Assembly: GCF_000204055.1 (NCBI RefSeq)
Contig: NW_006768765.1
Span: forward strand, 2,066,583 to 2,130,582
Direction of reading: 5' to 3'
Origin: Melampsora larici-populina 98AG31
Taxonomy: Eukaryota > Basidiomycota > Pucciniomycetes > Pucciniales > Melampsoraceae
Length of the DNA stretch: 64,000 nt
Positions 56,482-64,000 of this stretch are shown here, piece after piece. Within the stretch, counting starts at the first letter, position 1. Every line of letters begins with the position of its first letter. Made by a program: the position numbers and the translations under genes. The notes under the pieces are model-generated. The model did not search any database. It was not told where the DNA came from and worked only from the letters and a program-made list of their open reading frames with translations.

Positions 56482-57450
56482 CTTGGAAACATCATCTTCG
56501 TAGAAAACTCTCATCTCACAGCCCTTACTCTGTTACCTAGCTTAATTTCCTCAGTCTTTCATGATTTCTACGGTTCCACTTTAGGCGTATCTGATCCGTT
56601 CAGCATATTTTAGGAATGTTTTATATTAGTTTACTGTCTTTTGATTTAGTTTCTTTTTCTCTCGCGCACCTCCTATAATTTCCATCACTCCAGGGCTTTT
56701 TATGACTATATGTAGGCAATCTTTTATCATTGTTAATATCTGTTGTCATGTTCTATCCTTTCATTTTTGGAGAATGTTTTCTATGTTTTGATTGCTGTTC
56801 ATCTTTGGGGGCATGTTTCTCTTGTCCTGAATTCCTTCTTTTTCTCTTTCATTTGGCTCTTTTTCAATTTCATCATTTTGCTCTTTTTTCACTGCTGGTG
56901 TTCCTCGAAAAAAAAATTGTGTATTATTTGTAGACTCCGCAATGTTTTGATTTGTTTATTGTTTTGCAAGCAGGGAGATTGTCTTGACTGCTGCCTGACA
57001 GTTGATAGTAGAGGTTTTAGAGGCAAGAATACAAGATTGAACGTTGATGTGATATACTAATTTTTGAAACAGAAAAGTTCACACCTTAGAGCCAAAAGTT
57101 CTCTACCACGTAAATTACATGCACGCACGAAATGGAAGGGTGTGACTGCGACCTGAGCTCGCAACTCGCGAGTTGCGGGCACCCCGGAATTCCTCTGCCC
57201 ACATAAGCTGACGAATGATACAACCTTACCTCAACAAAGGAAAGGTTTGGATGTTAAAAACTCAGACTGCAACTCTTCTCAATATTAATCTGATGGATAT
57301 CGAGTTTTTCACCGCGAATCAAATCACATCAGCAACAAAATCTTCATAACTTCGCACCTAGTTTGGATAAGATACATATATAAACTATAAGCAAAGGACA
57401 AATAATTACCGTAGAGTAACCAACTATGGATGGGCTGACTCTCAAAGACT
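56482..57450. other. Intergenic DNA, nothing recognised
   Basis: The hydrophobic frames at 56730-57060 are T-rich sequence read as Phe/Leu and have no start context or motif. Nothing else seen. Confidence 0.35.
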
Positions 57451-58063
57451 ACAGTAGTTTCGAGAAGAAATGCCACCCCCCTTGGATTTTTGCTTTTCTT
57501 ATCAAGGTTACACGTAGATTCTAAGTAAGAGCTGCAGTCAACTCATTCAGGAGTGCAAAGTTTGTGAAAAATCCAATCACCTCTTTCTTTGTATCCGAAA
57601 CGCGCAACATTTTGTTTGTATGGTGGCGACCAAAGCTCGGCATGACAATGTGCATCCCTGCACCCAGGCGGGAAGAGCTTCATTCCTTTTTCAAGTCTCT
57701 CTCCTACCTTTCCGCTTGTCTTCACCAGCTCTCCGATTATCCATGTAGATGAAACTCATCTGTTGAGCTGGGATGTGAAATCTGACCATAGGGATTGGAA
57801 GTTAAGAGCAAGGAATGAAGCTTTTCCTGCCTGTGTGCAGGGATGCGCATTGTCATGCTGAGCTTTGGTCGCCAGCATACAAAAAAAAGATTGTGCGTTT
57901 CGGATACACAGAACGCAGTGATTTGATGTTTCACAGAATTTGCACTCCTGAAGAAGTTGGCTCAGCTCTTGCGCGTACTTAGAATCTACGTCAGTAGTGC
58001 AACCTTGATAAGAAAAAGGGTCAAAAATCTAAGGAGGGTGTCATTTTTTCTCCAAACTGCTGC
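57451..58063. mobile_element. Fold-back element with about 240-bp arms (ACAGCAGTTT family)
   Basis: Left arm (57451 to about 57690) and right arm (about 57820 to 58063) are inverted copies. Shared blocks in order: CAGTAGTTT-GAGAA-AAATG (CAGCAGTTT on the right), CTTATCAAGGTT, GTAGATTCTAAGTA, AGGAGTGCAAA, GTATCCGAAACGC, GGCGACCAAAGCTC and GCATCCCTGCAC. The spacer is about 120 bp. It has no transposase. The outer repeat and several inner blocks match the shorter copy at 42185. Confidence 0.85.
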
Positions 58064-58170
58064 ACCCCCAGAACCAGCACGCTAGCACTTTAAAACCATC
58101 GTATTGTTCTTGCAGAAAATCTCGATCACATCATTATCATCCAACTCTTTCTATCTTACTAACGTTCAGA

Positions 58171-59779
58171 ATGAGTATCTATGATGACATTTACAAACAC
58201 TTCCCTACTATCAACGAGTGGAGTGAACCTGACGAAAAGGTATACTTGGTCATATCTTTTTTTATCACAGCTTCCAGCTTAAGAATTATCTTTTGTTTCT
58301 TTGAGATCATACTTGAACCCTACACGTATCTTGGAATCAACACTGATAAGGAGCTTCCAGCCATGGTCACCAAGGCTTTCAATCATTGGTATCAAGTTCC
58401 ACGGCCTGCGCTCGATATTATTTTGAAGATCGTCGGACCAACACATGCTGCCAGTCTATTGTTTGTAACTTCTGATTTGTTTACATTTTCATATGAGTGA
58501 TCTGACACCTTTCATCAAAATCTACCTCTATAGAATCGATGACATCCAAGATGATTCCGATTTGAGAAAAGGGAAACCAGGTATGTTATCAGTCCTAATT
58601 CCCGTTGATCTCACTGATATAAAATGTTTCTGCTTCAGTGGCTCATACGGTATACGGTGTGGCGCAGACTATAAACACAGCCACGTATGTGTGACACGCT
58701 TCTTCTCTCTCTTGCCCATGAAGCCTTTCTAATACACTTAGTGACCACCCAAATTCTCAGTTATGTGGTCTTTGATGCCTACCGCAACATCTCAAAACTA
58801 ACACTGTTTTTAAAATCACCTGAGACCACTGATTTGGGGAGCATTATCGATGGTAAACAATCATCTGAGCCTTGTTCAAAGTTAACGATCCCACGCCCTG
58901 ATATTGGTTCTGGGTTCAGATGAGATTGTGGCACTTCATCGCGGTCAAGGGAAAGATTTGTACTGGAGGGACTCCTTGATATGCCCTACAGAGGAAGAGT
59001 ATCTCCGAATGATACACAACAGTTCAGTCTATAACTTCTTTCGTTCTCCTTTCCTATCGATGCTGATTCGTGGTCGTCTTCCGCACAGAAACGGGAGCTA
59101 TGTTTCGATTGCCAATCAAGTTGTTGCAAGCTCTATCTCCAGTGGAATCACTACCGTGAGTTAGGAACTTTTTGAATAATGTTAGTTCTGTAGCCAACTC
59201 TGACATATATAATATGGGAACAGTGACTGCTTTTCATTGGTGAATATAATTGGTATCCTCGCTCAAATTCAAAATGATCTCTTGAGCCTATCTCGCGATG
59301 TCAGTTTCAACACATGAATTTATTTCATCACTCTTGAGATTGATTATGAACCATACTTTTTCTTGAACATGCTGTGACAGTTTACAGAAGATAAAGGATT
59401 TTGCGAGGATTTTTCCGAGGGAAAATTTAGCTTTCCGATCATTCATGCAGTAAAGGCTGATAGCTCAAACAGTCTATTGATGGGTAAGATGCTCTTAACA
59501 TCATTCAAATTCATTCCTTTTCTCAACTTTATGAAAAGCTAACAATCATTCTCTTCATTAGATACCTTACGGTCACGTCCAAAAGATGAGGCCACGAAGA
59601 GAAAGGCATTAAGATATATGAATGATCAAACAAAATCATTAGATCATGCTTTCGATGTTATTTGTAAATTGGAGAAAACCGCAAAGGAAGAATCCGAGAA
59701 GTTAGGTGGGAACCCAGAATTGAGCTCTATCCTTGAGCTTATTCATTCTCCTTCAACTCCTGATATTGATGACCAATAG
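58171..59779 (+). CDS. GGPP-synthase-like prenyltransferase, altered second Asp motif
   Basis: Ten exons (58171-58239, 58306-58460, 58534-58580, 58639-58684, 58761-58852, 58920-59021, 59089-59155, 59224-59299, 59381-59483, 59562-59779) join to 324 residues. The fold is that of geranylgeranyl diphosphate synthase, which makes C20 diphosphate for terpenoids and protein prenylation. Present: I-L-E-P-Y-T-Y-L at the start, the first Asp-rich motif Asp77-Asp78-x-x-Asp81 ([16 protein letters not shown]), [33 protein letters not shown], Lys171 in N-K-T-G-A-M-F-R-L, and a C-terminal [19 protein letters not shown]. The second motif, normally F-Q-I-R-D-D-Y-x-N, is A-Q-I-Q-N-D-L-L-S, so Asn210 replaces the first Asp. 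Substrate binding or catalysis may be changed; a regular GGPP synthase is probably elsewhere. Confidence 0.9.
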
Positions 59780-60507
59780 ACAGCTACATGGGCCTCTCAT
59801 ATAGAACATGAGTTCATGATTCAAGTCTATCAACACATCAATGTTGTGGATCGTTATAAAGCAGATTTTTTATCCTCGTTCTGACACATCTATATTATAC
59901 AAAGGCTCTGATCTTATCGTACATGTAGTACTCATATGATGTGTGCCACATTAGAATCACCAAGTGGTATGAAAGACGAAACATTCAATCTTGTATATTC
60001 GTATAACCTTGCAAAAAGTAGATTGCAGAAGGAATCAAAAAAGAATAAATTCATACTACATAATAATTAACAATGATGTCATAATAAGATCAGATGAAAA
60101 TTAAAAAGTATCTTAATAAGTTCCACATCAGTCCAGATCACCACTTTGTAAAGGGAAGCTTTGTTCCTGGATTGATGACCAAGATATTCTCATTACGTTT
60201 TGTGAACCTAGCTCCCTCACACCATACACGAGTTTGCTCGGAGCGAGACATGTAAAAGAGCCTTACCCTGCTTATTCGGTCGGAGATATCGAACCTTTGC
60301 CCGCGATCTTGCTTATTTATAACAAATTGTGAAATTACAAATTTCATTGATAAATATATAAAGGTTCGAAATGCGACCTGACCAAAAGATCCACACACAG
60401 AAAGACTTCAGATCCTTCAGAGTAAGATTCAAATTGACTTACATATATCATCCAACAATCGGGTTTGAGATCCTAAACCGTTCAGTATCCAACTTTTACT
60501 ATCAAAG
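59780..60507. other. Intergenic DNA with promoter of next gene
   Basis: Contains a TATA box near the right end. The 86-codon minus frame at 60138-60398 overlaps that promoter and has no features. Confidence 0.4.
60355..60363 (+). promoter_or_regulatory. TATA box of first NTF2-fold gene
   Basis: TATATAAAG, 145 bp upstream of the start codon. The paralogue has a TATA box at nearly the same distance. Confidence 0.7.
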
Positions 60508-61496
60508 ATGGAAGATCCAGTGAAAGAGGTGAATTTATATTTCCTGTTGAATTCATCATCGTTATAATCAACTCAAACGCCATATCTCAGATAAATAGTC
60601 CACAAACTTGATCTTTTGTTTATGATTTCACAGATTCGAGACGTTGTAAGGGGAGTCACTGAGCCATATGCAGCGTCTGAAATTGCTAAGAATATAGAAA
60701 AGTAAGTGACATTATTTTAAGATCAAAGATTCGAAAAGCAAGTTTCACTTACCATTTTTCTTCGCTGCTGCCTAGATATTATACAACAGATGCCATCATA
60801 CAACATCTAGTTGGCGGTGAGTCTCTACTCACATACCATTGAGAAAACGATTGTTTCTTAAATCAAATTTATCTATTAGAGTTGGCACGTGGACCAAATT
60901 CGAGAGATCAATTAGTTGGACTTTATAAAATATTGTGAGTTATGATGACGACTCTAGTTTCGGACAAAGGAAGAAGTGTTAATATCTTTTACTTAGTCGA
61001 ATGTTTACTATAGATCAAAAGATCTGGTTCCATTCTGTTATGTTCAACGAAGACTTGACCTCATGTGCCATTGGTAATTTCAATTGTTATCTCTTACGAC
61101 TTTCTCACAAACGGGTCATTAATCAGAATATTTTCTTAACCTCCCCAGATCTTACTGAAGATTTCTATTTTAGAAACATACCAATAATCAGGTCAAGGAT
61201 CTTTAAAGGTAGGTTACTAGTCATTTTGGATCTGAAGAAATTTGAAGACGGAAAATATCGAATCTCTAGGTAAGAGGTCAATTCCAAAAAAATTGAAAGA
61301 GTGTTTATCCAAGCTGATTTCTCTCTGATTCAAAAGACAATTTGATATACCTATCTCAGATGTTACATTGTTTGGATTAGTTTCTCAGATTTTACCAGGA
61401 GTAGGTGAAGTTAGTCGACTGGTTAGAGAAACTACTACTGCTTGGGCGGGTAAAATGGGGAATTTGTTTTTATCACTTGGTTGGTTTGGGGATTGA
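60508..61496 (+). CDS. SigF-like NTF2-like domain protein, paralogue A
   Basis: Seven exons (60508-60528, 60634-60701, 60776-60816, 60880-60934, 60997-61073, 61150-61270, 61337-61496) give 180 residues. The order E-I-R-D-V-V-R, then Y-Y-T-T-D-A-I-I-Q-H, a G-P-N-S-R-D-Q-L-V-G-L-Y-K segment, W-F-H-S-V-M-F-N-E-D, and L-L-V-I-L-D-L-K-K matches the fungal SigF-like NTF2 (SnoaL-like) fold family. Biochemical role is unknown; related NTF2 folds bind small lipophilic ligands or act as cyclases and isomerases. The C terminus carries a moderately hydrophobic amphipathic segment. The next gene is a clear tandem paralogue. Confidence 0.85.
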
Positions 61497-62294
61497 GAAA
61501 GAAAATCATCATATATGACATCTGGATATGGGTTATGCATCAAAAAGCGTGCAATGTTATATGTGTCACATTTTTTGAACAAGTGTGATGATACGCCGGT
61601 GATTGCGGCGGATGATTGAGAAAGATCATCTCTGCTCACTTGATTTTTTTGCATCAAAGAGTAAGACTTAGCTACGCTGATGGAAAAGTGACAATGTAAT
61701 AAGAAAGACAGATATATACTTGTTCAACAATCTTGGGGTGACCACGCATGGCCCGCCCCCGAGAACGATGCTCAGATGCATTCAAAGCTCATCATCATAA
61801 CGTGAGTGAAAGCTTTAAGCCAGGCTGAATGGTTCGGATGACTGCCACACAATCGAATTTCCCGCTGCTCAGTGCTGAGGGTCTTGACTTTTGAATGATG
61901 ACGTCTTCATGGTGATTACTGAATTTGCGTATTCCACGAAGCATACTGGACATTTTCCGACCGACTGAGTTCTCTCGATGCGTGAAATCAATCTGGACTG
62001 ACTGTGTCCCATGGGATTGAAGACTTACTTGGCTTCCATGGCGAGCTAACTTGCAATTTGGACCGAAAGCCTAACTCCGAGTGCGACCTGGCATGCAAGC
62101 CATCATTTAGTCAGCTTCATGAACCTAGCAAGAATGGTGATCCAAAGGAAGGGGTATAAAACCTTCAAGAAGTCCATCATCAACTTAATTCCACAATCGA
62201 AACACTCATCATACTTTTCAACCAACTCATATTTACCAAACCTTCTGACTCTAAACTTTCAAAATCTTCCAATAAACCAATCAACTAATCAAAA
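61497..62294. other. Intergenic DNA between tandem paralogues
   Basis: The minus frame 61385-61657 is a shadow of the last exon. The region near 62155 holds the next TATA box. Otherwise nothing recognised. Confidence 0.4.
62155..62161 (+). promoter_or_regulatory. TATA box of second NTF2-fold gene
   Basis: TATAAAA in the context GGGGTATAAAACC, 140 bp upstream of the start codon. Confidence 0.75.
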
Positions 62295-63281
62295 ATGGAT
62301 AACCCTGTTGAAGAGGTGAATATACGTTCTAACCTGCTCTAGCATACATTTTATCATTTCTGACGCCTGTTCTCAAATCTATTCTTCAGATCCGAGACGT
62401 TGTGCGATCCATCACTGAGCCATATGAAGCCACTGTGCTCGCATCAAACGTTAGGAAGTGGGTGTTTACTTTCCATATCCAATCCACTCAATCTATTTTC
62501 AGAGGAAAATTAACTTTCTTCACTTACTTTTTCGCTTAGGTATTTTACTGCTGATGCCACTATTGAACATCCATTTCTCAATCAACCCGCTTCTGTGAAT
62601 GGTAGAGACGATTTGGAAGGAATTTACAAGATGCTGTTAGTTATAAGTTTAATCATCTATGATTCAGAGTCTATATCAATAATGTTGACTCACATTAACT
62701 AATTTAAACTTTTTGATAGACGTGTTATGACTGTGAACAACAAGATTGATTTCCATGCAGTAATGTTCAATGAAGATATGACACAAGGTGCCCTAGGTTA
62801 GAGTTTTTTTTCATTCACTTGATCAAAACATCATTTCACTTCGTTACCTTTAAATCAAAATTTCTAACTTTCCCAATGTTTTGTTCTTTGTAGATCTTAC
62901 GGAATGGGTTAATCTTAGATGGAATCCATTTTTATCATCAAGACAATTACCAGCTAGATTTTTAGTACGTATAGATTTAAAGAAATGTGAAGATGGTAAA
63001 TATCGAATCTGGAGGTAAGTTTTCTTTAAATCTTTACCTTTACATTTTGTCAATCAATCAACAACAAATTCATTCATCAAAGAAACTCATAATCTTGCTG
63101 TTCTTCTTTGAAAATACAAAATAGACAACAAGATAACTTTCCAAGTGATCTAACTCAATCTGGTCAAGCTCGTCTAATCCCTGGTCTTTCTACTTTTAAT
63201 ACCATCTTAAAAGCCACAATAGCTATTATGACTGCCAAGATTGGTAGAGTATTGTTAAGTCGAGGTTGGCTTGGACCTTGA
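62295..63281 (+). CDS. SigF-like NTF2-like domain protein, paralogue B
   Basis: Six exons (62295-62315, 62390-62457, 62540-62635, 62720-62796, 62894-63014, 63125-63281) give 179 residues. It aligns with paralogue A along its length: E-I-R-D-V-V-R-S-I-T-E-P-Y, Y-F-T-A-D-A-T-I-E-H-P, H-A-V-M-F-N-E-D, L-V-R-I-D-L-K-K-C-E-D-G-K-Y-R-I. Exons 1, 2, 4 and 5 have the same lengths as their partners (21, 68, 77 and 121 nt); exon 3 corresponds to two exons of A, so one intron was lost here or gained there. This copy keeps the H-P after the first conserved block, as in the wider family, while A has H-L, so B may be the more conserved copy. Confidence 0.87.
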
Positions 63282-64000
63282 TTGGATATGAAGCTTTGAT
63301 TATTCGCTTTTACTATCTACACAGATGATCTGTGATAGACATATTTTTTCTCTTGCTTGCAATTTAATATATCTTGATTTTTGGATCACTGCCAGAAATA
63401 CATTTGATAAACATAATTTCACAAATTTTACATTTTGCAATGAGTTTTGATACCCACCTGTAAGCTTTGAGCTCAAGACAGTACTTGTTCATCATCATTG
63501 TTATGAAGAACAATTCTTGATAGGGCCTAAATGGAAGGATCAGTCACACTGACAGTCCTGAAGAAAAGAAACTTCTCTCGTAGGATTCTTGATTGGGTCT
63601 TTACCCAAAGGTGAATATATTAGGTCATCCGCTGTCACTTTTCTTGTCACACACCTTACGGAAGATGGATCATATTTATGACCTCATGAAAAGACAGTCT
63701 ATATCAACCAATTCTTCAAATCTACAATTCCTCAAAATTCTCTTTCCACTACATTACTCAGAATTAATGCACCATAGTAGTCATAAAGATTAAAAAATTG
63801 TTTTTACCATTTAAGAAAAAATCAGAAAGAAAAACAGAGAGAAAATAAAAACAACAAAGTGATAAGATAGATGACTAAATTACTTGTATACATTTCATAC
63901 ACACCTCATTTTTTTTCGAAAAGAAAACTTCATCAACAATAAAAAGAGAAACAAAAGAAAACAAACAAAATAGTCTATCATTTCCATACCTGAAATCCTA
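63282..64000. other. Intergenic end of window
   Basis: AT-rich with only a weak 66-codon frame at 63593. Nothing supported. Confidence 0.35.

Noticed and set aside
58904..59164. Reading exon 6 of the prenyltransferase straight through to 59164
   Set aside because: That frame loses the K-T-G motif; removing a 67-nt intron (59022-59088) restores it and fixes the phase of the next exon.
61385..61657. 90-codon minus-strand frame
   Set aside because: Antisense of the last exon of the first NTF2-fold gene and its 3' flank.

Overview
The window looks like nuclear DNA from a rust fungus (Pucciniales), most like Melampsora. This is an inference from AT-rich DNA, genes with many short GT-AG introns (about 50-115 nt), very short exons, a secreted expansin-like protein, a small secreted cysteine-rich protein, and PIF/Harbinger, hAT and Tc1-type DNA transposons between compact gene islands. 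No species-diagnostic marker was found. Gene models were made by hand-splicing so that reading frames and family motifs join; they are not supported by RNA.

Layout. 1-3.3 kb: decayed repeat DNA with two related TA-flanked MITEs. 3.3-6.4 kb: secreted expansin-like protein (-) and a small secreted four-cysteine protein (+). 7.1-13.7 kb: gene island with aldo/keto reductase (+), elongin-A-like protein (+), Hal2/Met22 bisphosphate nucleotidase (-) and a helical protein (+). 13.8-25.6 kb: two complete PIF/Harbinger-like transposons side by side in mirror orientation, each with a DDE transposase converging on a Myb/SANT-like accessory gene. 25.6-32 kb: repeat-rich DNA with a MITE, a Tc1-type element with long terminal inverted repeats carrying a broken accessory gene and a nested MITE, and a direct repeat. 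32.1-34.1 kb: divergent pair, a twin-CX9C mitochondrial protein (-) and a p24 cargo receptor (+). 35.7-43.8 kb: a Harbinger-type deletion derivative with TAA target duplication, an unrecognised protein gene (-), a small ORF and several MITEs. 43.9-46.5 kb: divergent pair, MTQ2/HemK-type glutamine methyltransferase (-) and histidinol phosphatase (+). 47.5-50.8 kb: hAT MITE, hAT transposase remains and a MITE. 52.2-56.5 kb: intron-containing tRNA-Leu, CENP-C/Mif2 (-) and a small membrane protein (+). 57.4-58.1 kb: fold-back element. 58.2-63.3 kb: a GGPP-synthase-like gene with an altered second Asp-rich motif, followed by two tandem SigF-like NTF2-fold paralogues.

Most host genes are housekeeping: transcription elongation, kinetochore, ER-Golgi traffic, sulfur/PAP metabolism, histidine synthesis and translation-termination factor modification. 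The two secreted proteins fit a plant-associated lifestyle. The most unusual items are the mirrored Harbinger pair with subterminal palindromes, functional residues placed on or across micro-exons, the duplicated N-terminal motif in CENP-C, and the divergent prenyltransferase beside two NTF2-fold genes.
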